Of a DNA stretch of 64,000 nt, positions 1-7,916 are shown one piece after another. The position numbers were made by a program, and so were the translations under genes. The stretch comes from Pseudomonas neuropathica (GTDB lineage: Bacteria; Pseudomonadota; Gammaproteobacteria; Pseudomonadales; Pseudomonadaceae): NCBI RefSeq assembly GCF_015461835.1, contig NZ_JACOPX010000001.1:1-64000 (forward strand), in the 5' to 3' direction. Under the pieces are notes generated by a model that was given only the letters and a program-made list of their open reading frames with translations, did not search any database and had not been told where the DNA came from. Position 1 is the stretch's first letter, and the number at the start of each line of letters is the position of its first letter.

Positions 1-82
1 ATCTGCGCAAATCGGGTGCTACTGAACATAGGCGAAAATCGAGTCTGAAAAACCTGATTATTGCTCAGGAAGCAGGCACAGC

Positions 83-112
83 AAGGGGGAGCAAGCTCCC
101 CCTTCAGTTTTT
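83..112 (+). terminator. Terminator-like hairpin
   Basis: A short GC-rich stem (GGGGGAGC facing GCTCCCCC, tiny loop) is followed by CTTCAGTTTTTA, a run of T on the plus strand. It could end a plus-strand gene lying before the window. The first 80 bases hold no reading frame I can assign. The same stem occurs as a scattered intergenic palindrome in fluorescent pseudomonads, so it may be a repeat rather than a functional terminator. Confidence 0.3.
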
Positions 113-127
113 ACCGGACACTAGTGA

Positions 128-215
128 CGCTCTGCGTGGGAATGCAACCCGGGACGCTCCGCGTCCCTTCAAGGCCGAACGCGGAGCGTCCGTTGAGGCA
201 TTCCCACGCAGAGCG
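128..215. repeat. Intergenic inverted repeat (REPIN-like)
   Basis: The 18-base arm CGCTCTGCGTGGGAATGC at 128-145 is repeated inverted and perfectly at 198-215. Between them lie smaller GC-rich palindromes around 150-190 (GGGACGCTCCGCGTCCC and its relatives). The whole unit can fold into a long cruciform. It sits just past the stop of the 124-aa exported protein (minus strand). Paired palindromes of this size between genes are typical of Pseudomonas REPINs. Confidence 0.7.
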
Positions 216-234
216 TGGGAACGATCATTGAGTG

Positions 235-609
235 TTATTCGAACGTCGGCATGCCCGGCAGGCTGCCGTCGCACGGCATGTACGTGCCACCCCGCTTGAC
301 CACTTCGCCCTGCAAACGCCGGCAACGTTCCAGATCCTGCTGCGTCATGCGATCGATGCTCAGATTGCCGGTGGTTTGCGGCTGTTTACCGTCACCCAGG
401 CGCAGGGTCACGAACGGTTGTTCGGGCTGAATCTGAAAGCGGCTCTTCTCTTCGAGCGGTTCGGCCGCCGCGGTTTTCGGCGGGTTCGGCAGTTGCTCGG
501 TGGTGACGCCGTAACGGCTCAGAATCGAACTTTGAGGCAGATCGGCGCAGGCATTGGCCGAACACAGCGCCAGCGAGACGAAACCGACATACCCCTTGAA
601 ACCTTTCAC
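235..609 (-). CDS. Small exported protein of unknown function
   Basis: A 124-aa protein that I do not recognise. The start chosen is GTG at 609, because AGGAG lies about 8 bases upstream; an in-frame start 7 codons earlier lacks this. Residues 1-22 form a classic signal peptide (Lys-containing start, hydrophobic core, cut after A-C-A), so the product should be periplasmic or outer-membrane associated. The mature part is rich in Pro, Gln and Glu and has two Cys near residues 98 and 114 that could form a disulphide. It is on the same strand as the lipase cluster but separated from it by 240 bases and a REP element, so it is probably its own unit. Confidence 0.7.
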   Translation of the reverse strand: MKGFKGYVGFVSLALCSANACADLPQSSILSRYGVTTEQLPNPPKTAAAEPLEEKSRFQIQPEQPFVTLRLGDGKQPQTTGNLSIDRMTQQDLERCRRLQGEVVKRGGTYMPCDGSLPGMPTFE

Positions 610-747
610 GTTTGAATCTCCTGTACTCAATGGCGGCTAGCTATAGAACGTGTGCGCACGTACTGGCTTTAGGCCGCAATTCCTGTTTTGCAGGGGTTTG
701 AGTCAGGTCGTGGCCATCGAGTCACGTTTGAAACCGAGTTATCGTTC

Positions 748-822
748 TTCGCGAGCAAGCTCGCTCCTACACTGGATCTGTGTCGTTCACAAATCCCCTG
801 TGGGAGCGAGCTTGCTCGCGAA
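748..822. repeat. REP-type palindrome pair
   Basis: TTCGCGAGCAAGCTCGCTCC (748-767) is repeated inverted as GGAGCGAGCTTGCTCGCGAA (803-822). It is the common Pseudomonas GCGAGCAAGCTCGC palindrome in its doublet (REPIN) form. It lies in the gap between the distal lipase stop and the small exported protein start, and could act as a transcript end or stabiliser for lipA mRNA. Confidence 0.75.
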
Positions 823-849
823 GGGGCCCTTAAAGGCGCCCCATCAACC

Positions 850-2703
850 TCAGGCGATCACCACACCGTCAGCACTCAGGCTATTCAGCGACACCCCGAC
901 CAACGTCACCGAATCATTGCCAAACGTCAGCACCGTGTCCTGCCCGACAGTCGCAGCATGAGTCCGGAAATCCTCCGCCGGCAAAACGCCCTGCACTCCG
1001 AGAAACACCAGTTTGTCGTTGGAGGTAAAACCAACTACCCGATCCTGCCCAAACGCGCCGTTGAACAGAAACGTATCCGCCCCGCCCCCCGATTCCATCA
1101 GGTCATTACCCGCGCCGCCGACAAACACGTCATTGCCCGCGCCACCCATCAGGTGATCGTTGCCGTCCAGCCCGAACAACCAATCACCACCGGCGTGCGC
1201 CTTCAGCGTATCGGCGCCAGCGGTGCCTTTGACGCTGGACTCGTAAGCGGTGACGTTGTTGCCGACCTTCAAACCGCTGGCCGTGACGCTGTGGGTCACA
1301 TCGTCCTTGAACAGGCCCCAGAGAAAGCCCGGTTCCTTGGTGACGATGCTACCGATGTCGCGGGTGATGCTGATCCCGCCGTTGGCGTCGCGCACGTACA
1401 GATTGCCGGCGCCGTCGTTGGCAAAGTCGAAGTTTTTCACCGCACTTTGCAGATCGAGGGTGTTGCTGCCCTGCCCACCGAGGATGACGTTGTAGCCACC
1501 ACTGTCGCGGAAGGTGTCGTTGCCTGCGCGGCCTTCCAGATAATCGTTGCCGCTACCGCCCTGGATCAAGTCGTTGGCGTCACTGCCAATGATGAACGTG
1601 CTGCCCTTGTGGGTTTCGGCGTTGCGGTTGAGGTCCTGTACCCAGGTGTTGGCCCGCGCCGGGTCCGAGAGGTTGGCGACGATGATCGTCGAGTCGCGGC
1701 TGGTCAGGTCGTAGAACTTTGAGTCGATCACCCGATTCATGCCATCGCCATACGCGGTCGGCAAGTGCGAGATCCAGGTGGGAATGTTGAGGATCGAGTA
1801 CGGCAGCAGATTCCACGCGGTCGAGGCGTAGTGATCGTTGAAGCTGACGATGTTGTCGGTGGCCGAGGCCTTGGGCGCGTCGTGCACGCCGATCGAAGCT
1901 GCGGTGAAGGTCGAGCCGTCGAGGGCGCGGAACACCGGGTCGTTTTCGTAGCCGACGTTGAGCACTTTGTCGGTGCTGCTCTGGGTTGGCGAGGCGTAGG
2001 CGATGTAGTTGGAATCGGCAAAGAAACCGCCCCACTTGCCACTGCTCAGGTCGGCCATGCTGTTGACCGCCAGGCCACCGAGGCTGTGGCCACTGACGAG
2101 AACGTCCTTGCCGCTGAGGCCGTTGGCCTTGGCAAACGCCACCACGTCATTGAGCAGATTGCCGAACGCTTCGCCGACGTAATTCTTCGCGTAATCCTTG
2201 GGACCGAAGGCTGCGAGCAGGTCGTTGATCACGTCGCCGATGGAGTCGAGGATCAGGTTCTCCCGCGGGCCGCTGGTGCCGCGAAAGGCAACGCCAAGTT
2301 CGGTGAGATGGCCCTGGGCGTCGTACTTGCCGAGGATTTCCACTTGCGCGGTGGTGTAGCCGGCCTTCTCGCCGAAGAAGGTTCCGCGCGCATCGGTCTT
2401 GCCGTCATAGCCCAGTTGCGAGGCGGTGATGGGCGTCCAGCCGGCCTTTTTCACGGCGTCGAGGGCGAGTTTTTCCGAGTCGGGGTTCCACGGAATGCCG
2501 GGGATGACGCCTTGGGAATCCGTGCCGCCGAGCAGCGCCGTGACCAGCGTGGCGGGCAGGCCGAGGCCGAAACCGTTGTGCTGATAACCGGCGGCAAAGC
2601 CGTTATCGAGGTTGTGGTAGGAATACAGCGTGATCGCCATGGCATCGCTGAACAACGCCTTGGAATCGGCTGTGCCGAAGTTCTTGTAGTCATACACACC
2701 CAT
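850..2703 (-). CDS. lipA: Family I.3 RTX lipase, PML type
   Basis: Secreted triacylglycerol lipase of 617 aa, exactly the length of the well-studied PML lipase of P. fluorescens-group strain MIS38, and the catalytic residues fall at the same numbers: Ser207 in GHSLGG, Asp255 in ENDPVF, His313 in ISHLP. Lid 1 (about residues 46-74) is intact. The C-terminal half carries two blocks of GGxGxD calcium-binding repeats (about 373-410 and 485-535) in a beta-roll. The protein has no signal peptide and ends in a short hydrophobic tail (VVIA), the uncleaved type I secretion signal, so the AprDEF exporter about 9 kb upstream is its likely route out. It is the last gene of the protease/lipase cluster, 209 bases after the paralogous lipase with a REP element between. 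The start is preceded by a GAGAGG motif. Confidence 0.95.
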   Translation of the reverse strand: MGVYDYKNFGTADSKALFSDAMAITLYSYHNLDNGFAAGYQHNGFGLGLPATLVTALLGGTDSQGVIPGIPWNPDSEKLALDAVKKAGWTPITASQLGYDGKTDARGTFFGEKAGYTTAQVEILGKYDAQGHLTELGVAFRGTSGPRENLILDSIGDVINDLLAAFGPKDYAKNYVGEAFGNLLNDVVAFAKANGLSGKDVLVSGHSLGGLAVNSMADLSSGKWGGFFADSNYIAYASPTQSSTDKVLNVGYENDPVFRALDGSTFTAASIGVHDAPKASATDNIVSFNDHYASTAWNLLPYSILNIPTWISHLPTAYGDGMNRVIDSKFYDLTSRDSTIIVANLSDPARANTWVQDLNRNAETHKGSTFIIGSDANDLIQGGSGNDYLEGRAGNDTFRDSGGYNVILGGQGSNTLDLQSAVKNFDFANDGAGNLYVRDANGGISITRDIGSIVTKEPGFLWGLFKDDVTHSVTASGLKVGNNVTAYESSVKGTAGADTLKAHAGGDWLFGLDGNDHLMGGAGNDVFVGGAGNDLMESGGGADTFLFNGAFGQDRVVGFTSNDKLVFLGVQGVLPAEDFRTHAATVGQDTVLTFGNDSVTLVGVSLNSLSADGVVIA

Positions 2704-2810
2704 TGCTATTGCCTCTCTCTTGTTGGAATTGTTAGAGATAGCTCACAGCCAGGGCGCCCCACGGGGACGCCCCGGAGCATTTCGATACAACACTGCTTTA
2801 ACGCGACCTT

Positions 2811-2902
2811 TGTAGGAGCTGCCGAAGGCTGCGATCTTTTGACTTTGCTCTTAAAAGCAAGATCAAAAGATCGCAGCCTCGTTTCACTCGACAGCTCCTA
2901 CA
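2811..2902. repeat. REPIN copy A (TGTAGGAGCTG family)
   Basis: The arm TGTAGGAGCT opens the unit and its inverse AGCTCCTACA closes it. Inside are a second inverted pair, GGCTGCGATCTTTTGA and TCAAAAGATCGCAGCC, and a short AT-rich centre. The same unit recurs at 7815-7898, 18149-18241 and 51570-51647. This copy separates the two lipase genes. Its closing arm has a CTCGTTTCACTCG variant of the usual CTGCGGCAG spacer. Confidence 0.85.
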
Positions 2903-2912
2903 GGATTACTGT

Positions 2913-4601
2913 TTAGGCGAACACGAACGCCGAGTCCGACAGGTTAGCCACTCCCACCCCGACCAGGGTTACGGCATAGTCGCCAATCTTCAGCACGGTA
3001 TCGTTGCCGGTCTGCGCCGCGTGCTGCTTGTAGTCGTAGCCCTGCCCCGCGCCTTCAACGCCCATGAACACCAGTTTGTCGCTGCCCTGATAACCGTTGA
3101 TGGCATCGAAACCGAACGCGCCGCTGAACAGGAACGTGTTGTTGCCACCCACGGCGGTCATCACGTCATTGCCGGCGCCACCGACGAAGGTTACATGGCC
3201 CTTGTCGCTGATCAGTTTGTCGTCGCCACCGAGGCCGAACAACCAGTCACCGTCAGCTGTGGCGTGCAACGCATTGCCGTAGCCGTCGCCGCTGAGCGAG
3301 TGGTTGTACTGGGTCAGCTCATTGCCATTGCTCAAGCCTTTGGCCGTAACGCCCCAAGTGATTTCCTTGCTGCCCCACCACGACCCCGACTCCTTGCTCA
3401 CCAGCGCGCCGATGTCGCGGGTCATGCTGATGCCGCCGTAGGCGTCGCGCACGTACAGCGTGCCGTCACCGTCGTTGGCGAAGCTGAAGTTCTGCAATGG
3501 TTTCTGCAGTTCGAAGGTGTTGTGGCCCTGGCCACCGAGCAGGATGTTGTAGCCGCCGTCATCACGGAACCGGTCATCACCGCCCAGGCCTTCGAGGAAG
3601 TCGTTGCCCGCGCCGCCCTTGAGCCAGTCGCTGCTCTGGGTGCCGATGATGAACGTGCTGCCGGTGTGCGGCTCGCCACTGCGGCCGAGATCTTCGACCC
3701 AGGTCTTGCCGCGAGAAGCTTCTTCCAGATTGGAGACGATGATCGTCGAGTCTTTATGCGTCAGGTTGTAGAACTTCGAATCGATCACCCGATTCAAGCC
3801 ATCGGCATAACCCAGCGAGCTGTGGGCCGACCAGTTCAGCGGATTGATGATGCTGAACGGCACCAGGTTCTGCGCGGTGGACGCGTAGTTATCGTTGAAG
3901 TTGACGATGTTGTCAGTGGTCGAATCGTGTGGCTTGTCGTGCTTGCCCATCGAGGCGCTGCTGAACGTGGTGCCGTCGAGCACGCGGAACACCGGGTCGT
4001 TTTCGAAACCGATGTTCAGCACGTTATTGCCGGTGCTGCTCTGAGTCGGCGAGGCGAAGGTGATGTAGTTGGCATCCTTGAAGAAGCCGCCCCAGTTGCT
4101 CGCGCTCAGTTCGGCCACGCTGTTGACCCCGAGCCCGCCGAGGCTGTGACCGCTGAGCAGCACGTCCTTGGCGGCAATGCCGTTGGCAATGGCGAATGTG
4201 GCGACCGCCTTGAGCAAATTGTCGAAAGCGTTTTTAGCGTAATTGCTCGCGTAGTCCGACGGTCCGATGGCGGCCAGCAGGTTGTTTTTCAGGTCACCGA
4301 AGGTGTCGCTGTAACCCAGCCCGCCGGTGCCACGAAAGGCCACGCCGATGCCGATCAATTTGCCGGCGGCGTCGTACTTGCCGAGCACTTCGGCCTCGGC
4401 GCTGGTGAAGCCGTCCTTCTCGCCGAAGAACGTGCCTTGCGGCCCGACCTTGCCCTGATAACCCAGCGTGGTTGCCGTGAGCGGCGCCCAAGCGGTGGCC
4501 GGCAGAGGCTTGCCAGTCGGCGTGTAGGCATACAGCGTCAGTGCGATGGCGTCGCTGTACAACGCTTTGCCATCGGCATTTTTATAATCGAACAGTCCCA
4601 T
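2913..4601 (-). CDS. Second RTX lipase, lid-1-deleted paralogue
   Basis: A 562-aa paralogue of the neighbouring lipase along its whole length. The triad is intact at Ser153 (GHSLGG), Asp202 (ENDPVF) and His260 (SAHSS). Compared with the 617-aa enzyme, about 49 residues are missing between the motifs LTLYAY (residue 27) and AWAPLTATTLGY (37), exactly where lid 1 of PML-type lipases lies. The C-terminal RTX region is more eroded than in the neighbour (fewer perfect GGxGxD units) but still holds GGAGNDFLEG and GGAGNDVM. It ends in a hydrophobic tail (AFVFA), so export by AprDEF is expected. The start has a GGAAGAGAG ribosome site. The terminator after prtB lies 20 bases before it, so it either has its own promoter or depends on read-through. 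Substrate range may differ from LipA; this is inference. Confidence 0.9.
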   Translation of the reverse strand: MGLFDYKNADGKALYSDAIALTLYAYTPTGKPLPATAWAPLTATTLGYQGKVGPQGTFFGEKDGFTSAEAEVLGKYDAAGKLIGIGVAFRGTGGLGYSDTFGDLKNNLLAAIGPSDYASNYAKNAFDNLLKAVATFAIANGIAAKDVLLSGHSLGGLGVNSVAELSASNWGGFFKDANYITFASPTQSSTGNNVLNIGFENDPVFRVLDGTTFSSASMGKHDKPHDSTTDNIVNFNDNYASTAQNLVPFSIINPLNWSAHSSLGYADGLNRVIDSKFYNLTHKDSTIIVSNLEEASRGKTWVEDLGRSGEPHTGSTFIIGTQSSDWLKGGAGNDFLEGLGGDDRFRDDGGYNILLGGQGHNTFELQKPLQNFSFANDGDGTLYVRDAYGGISMTRDIGALVSKESGSWWGSKEITWGVTAKGLSNGNELTQYNHSLSGDGYGNALHATADGDWLFGLGGDDKLISDKGHVTFVGGAGNDVMTAVGGNNTFLFSGAFGFDAINGYQGSDKLVFMGVEGAGQGYDYKQHAAQTGNDTVLKIGDYAVTLVGVGVANLSDSAFVFA

Positions 4602-4621
4602 GTCGTGCTCTCTCTTCCTTC

Positions 4622-4650
4622 AAAAACCGGCAGTTCCGCAGAACTGCCGG
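4622..4650 (-). terminator. Rho-independent terminator after prtB
   Basis: On the minus strand a perfect stem CCGGCAGTTC / GAACTGCCGG (loop TGCG) is followed directly by TTTTT. It lies just after the prtB stop codon and before the proximal lipase start. It should insulate or attenuate lipase transcription from the upstream protease genes. Confidence 0.8.
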
Positions 4651-4656
4651 TACGCC

Positions 4657-7600
4657 TTAGAACTGCCAGTCGAGGGTCAGACCCACGCCGTGGTCTTTCT
4701 CGTTGTTACCGATCAGGCCGTTGTAATCCAGGTTCACCCGCACATCGCGGTTGAGCGCCAGACCCGCACGCACACCGACCACCGCCGCATCGCGATCCAT
4801 CGACACGCTCTGCACGGTGAACGCGCTGTTGCCATTGGCAAACGCCAGATGGCTGTCGGCATCAACGTTGCTCAGGTTGTGCTGCCAGCCGAGGCTCGCG
4901 CCCAGTTCCAACTGATGCTGATCCGACAGCGCGAAGCTGCGCTTGGCGCGCACGCCGAGGGTCGACAGCACCACATCGCGGTTGTCCTCACCGCCCTTCA
5001 GCGCGGCGGCGTCACCTTTTTCGGTGAAGCTATCGGTGTTCAGGTGCACATAGGACAGATTGGCGAACGGCTCCAGGTTCATCGGTTGCAGGCCTAGATC
5101 ATAGGCGGCCTCGGTGAACACTTGAGTGGTTGCGGCATCGTGCTTGGTCTTTTGTTTTCCGCTGACGTCCCCGAACTGCAGGTCACGTTTGACGTCAACA
5201 CGGTGCCAGCTATAGGCGCCACCGACGGTCAGACGCAGCGCGTCGATCTGATGGCCCAGGTACGCACCCAAGTGGTAGCTGTCGACTGACGCCGACGAAT
5301 GCGTGCCGCTGCCCATGCTCAATGAGCTGTCGCTATAACCGGTAACGAAACCCAGACGGGTATCTTCAGCGATCAAGCCGTCAACACCGGCCAGCAGGCC
5401 GCCAATGGAGCTGTTGGAGTCGGCATTGTCATGCCCGCCGTCGCTCTTGCCCCACGAACCCAGCACTTTGACCCAGGCATTGCTGCGATCGTCAGTCGGT
5501 GCGCCAGCATTGAACAGGTCACGTTCACGCAGACGCTCGCCGACGGCTTCACGCAGGTAGCGGCTGTCGTTGATCAGCATCGTGCCGATGGCCGGATGGA
5601 TCTCGCCGGACAACTGCTGGAAGGCTTGCTGCGCCGACGCCGCATTCGGCGACAGCAACAGGGTTTCAAACAGCGCGTTACCCGCGCCCAGACGCTCAGC
5701 CGCAGCGCCCACGGCACGTTGGTTCGGCGTCAAACCGACGCTGGCGAACGAGGCGTCGTTACGCCCGACCGCCAACTGGATGCCATCGGCCGAGTACGCC
5801 AGCGTGCCGCCGAGAAAGGCGTAGTCCGGCAACACCTGACCAAAGCGCCCTTCAATACCGCCCGCTGCTTGCAGGATGTTGTAGCGCGTGCCGAGCAGGC
5901 TTTGCACTTCATTGGTGGTCAGCAGCGTCGGGCTGTTTTCCAGCGACAGGCTCACCGTCGCGCCTTCGATGACCGCTTTGCCAGTGGCGATGATCTGATC
6001 GCTGCTGGTCGGCGACAGCTCTACCGCGTAAGTCGAACCCGGTGCAAAGGTCACGTCACCGGCCACATTCATTGTGCCGATGGAGTTACCCGGCGCCACC
6101 GTACCGCCGCTGTTCACCGACAGCGCGCCGATGTGGCCATTGCCGCCGAGGATACCGCCGTCATTCACCGTCACCGCCGATTGCAGCGAACCGTTGATGG
6201 CCAGGCGCCCCTGATTGACCAGAGTCGGGCCGCTGTAAGTGTTGTTGCCGGTCAGCACCAGCGTGCCGATACCTTGCTTGGTCAGCCCGCCGTGGCCGGA
6301 AATGTCGTTGCGCCAGGTGTCGATGCCGCAGGTGATGTCAGTGCACACGCGCTCGGTCGGTTTGCCTTGATCGATGATCGCGCCGATGCCCGGCAGATCC
6401 GCAACGAACTGGCCGGAGCCATAAGCACCATCGATGCGGAATTCGGCCGGGATGTCCTGCTCGGTGACGAACATCGACGGGCCGTCGATGCCTTTGCGCA
6501 GGTTGATCATGCCCCAGCCGTACAAGGCGTCGATGCCCGGCGCGCCGAGGTCAGTGGCGGTGGTACGCAAGACCGTGGCGACCTGATCACCGCTCATGTA
6601 CGGGAAGCGTTCCATCAACACCGCCATGGAACCGGCGACGTGCGGCGCGGCCATCGAGGTGCCGTTGTAGTTTTTGTAACCGGTGGTCAGGTTGTCGGGG
6701 TTGGTGCCTTCGATGATCGAGCTGAAAATCTTCGTACCCGGCGCCGAGACGCAGAAACTCGCGGTATAGCCGCAACGTGAAGAGAACGTACTCATGATGT
6801 ACGGGTTGGCGCTGGCCAGGTCCGGGTTCTGCTGCAACGCGGCGACGGTGATCCAGTTCGGCGCGATGTCCGGAACGAAATAGCCGAGACCGGCGATGGC
6901 GTCCGGGTTGTTGAGGTTGTAATCGTTGCCGGCGGCGAAGATCGTCACGATGCCGCTGCGTGCGGCGGCAATCGCGCCGTCGTAAGCGCCACCGGGTTTG
7001 GTGCCGAGCAGTGTACGGATCTCGTTGAACTGCAACTGCGCGTCATTGACGGTGAAATGCGGGTACGCCGGATCGCGGCCGCCGAGGTCGAAACGGTCAG
7101 TGATGCCGATGCCCCAGCTGTTGTTGATGATCCGCGCGCCGCTGGCGATCAGCGCATCCCAACCGGCCTTGTACACCGCGCCGTCGTTACCGCGGACGAT
7201 GCCGTCTTCCGGGCCCGGGTCACCGTTGTCGGCGCTGATGATCTGCGCACCGAACGCCACGCCATGCATCGGCCCGCCGTCACGACTGCCGGCGGCGATG
7301 CCGCCAACGTGGGTGCCGTGGGCGCCTAGTTTGCCGTCTGAGCCGACCGAGGGCGAACCGTCATAACGGAACGCATCGCCGGCTTTGACCGGGATGTACG
7401 GGTCGGTGTATTCGCGAATCCCGCTGGTGACCAGGGTGACGACTTTATTGCTGCCGGAGAACTCCGGGTGCGCGGCATACACCGGCTGGTCAAAGATCCC
7501 CAGTTTCACGCCTTTGCCGGTATACCCAGCGGCGTAGGCGTGATCGGCACCGATCGCGCCCAGGCCCCAATCGGCCTGGAACTCGGCACTGCGCCAACTC

Positions 7601-7734
7601 GACGGATCGCCCGTACGACCGCTCTCCACATACGGCGCAGCGTGTGCCGTGCCGATCGCACAGAGCACGGCGAGCGTGAGGGTTTTCAGGGCAAAGCGGC
7701 CACCCGTTTGCGCGGGGGTATTGTTGTTATTCAT
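4657..7734 (-). CDS. prtB: Subtilisin-type autotransporter protease
   Basis: A 1025-aa self-secreting serine protease. Residues 1-32 are a signal peptide ending A-H-A-A. The S8 peptidase domain follows with Asp82 (GIFDQP), His142 (GAHGTHVGG), oxyanion Asn270 (AAGND) and Ser360 (NGTSMAAPH). A passenger-associated repeat (about 480-590; LTGNNTYSG, then VAPGNSIG) leads to the C-terminal autotransporter beta-barrel (about 750-1025), which ends in the typical aromatic signature LDWQF. It belongs to the tandem prtA/prtB (pspA/pspB) pair known in P. fluorescens apr-lip clusters. The stretch from the repeat to the barrel is close to that of PrtA while the catalytic domains differ more. The start is supported by GGAAGG 7 bases upstream. 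Confidence 0.93.
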   Translation of the reverse strand: MNNNNTPAQTGGRFALKTLTLAVLCAIGTAHAAPYVESGRTGDPSSWRSAEFQADWGLGAIGADHAYAAGYTGKGVKLGIFDQPVYAAHPEFSGSNKVVTLVTSGIREYTDPYIPVKAGDAFRYDGSPSVGSDGKLGAHGTHVGGIAAGSRDGGPMHGVAFGAQIISADNGDPGPEDGIVRGNDGAVYKAGWDALIASGARIINNSWGIGITDRFDLGGRDPAYPHFTVNDAQLQFNEIRTLLGTKPGGAYDGAIAAARSGIVTIFAAGNDYNLNNPDAIAGLGYFVPDIAPNWITVAALQQNPDLASANPYIMSTFSSRCGYTASFCVSAPGTKIFSSIIEGTNPDNLTTGYKNYNGTSMAAPHVAGSMAVLMERFPYMSGDQVATVLRTTATDLGAPGIDALYGWGMINLRKGIDGPSMFVTEQDIPAEFRIDGAYGSGQFVADLPGIGAIIDQGKPTERVCTDITCGIDTWRNDISGHGGLTKQGIGTLVLTGNNTYSGPTLVNQGRLAINGSLQSAVTVNDGGILGGNGHIGALSVNSGGTVAPGNSIGTMNVAGDVTFAPGSTYAVELSPTSSDQIIATGKAVIEGATVSLSLENSPTLLTTNEVQSLLGTRYNILQAAGGIEGRFGQVLPDYAFLGGTLAYSADGIQLAVGRNDASFASVGLTPNQRAVGAAAERLGAGNALFETLLLSPNAASAQQAFQQLSGEIHPAIGTMLINDSRYLREAVGERLRERDLFNAGAPTDDRSNAWVKVLGSWGKSDGGHDNADSNSSIGGLLAGVDGLIAEDTRLGFVTGYSDSSLSMGSGTHSSASVDSYHLGAYLGHQIDALRLTVGGAYSWHRVDVKRDLQFGDVSGKQKTKHDAATTQVFTEAAYDLGLQPMNLEPFANLSYVHLNTDSFTEKGDAAALKGGEDNRDVVLSTLGVRAKRSFALSDQHQLELGASLGWQHNLSNVDADSHLAFANGNSAFTVQSVSMDRDAAVVGVRAGLALNRDVRVNLDYNGLIGNNEKDHGVGLTLDWQF

Positions 7735-7814
7735 CCAGCGACCTTCCTTAGTGTTGTTGCGAAAAATCCGTCTCTTCAGCTGTAAACACGCTGCACGCTG
7801 GTGTTCACATAACC

Positions 7815-7898
7815 TGTAGGAGCTGCCGCAGGCTGCGATCTTTGCCTTTGCTTTTTAAAGGCAAGATCAAAAGATCGCAGCCTGCGGCAGCTCCTACA
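7815..7898. repeat. REPIN copy B (TGTAGGAGCTG family)
   Basis: TGTAGGAGCTGCCGCAGGCT at 7815-7834 is matched by its exact inverse at 7879-7898, with GCGATC and CAAAAGATCGC elements between them. It occupies the gap between prtA and prtB and ends 18 bases beyond the prtA stop codon, so on the minus-strand transcript it forms a strong hairpin between the two autotransporter messages. Confidence 0.85.
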
Positions 7899-7916
7899 GG
7901 GACCGGGTTATCTTGC

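Noticed and set aside
2913..4601. Second lipase considered as a decaying pseudogene
   Set aside because: The frame is intact, the triad and secretion tail are kept, and the ribosome site is good. Only lid 1 is missing and the RTX units are weaker.
3021..4754. Long antisense frame over the second lipase (577 codons)
   Set aside because: The minus-strand frame has a complete lipase with intact triad; the antisense product is Ala/Val/Arg-rich shadow sequence.
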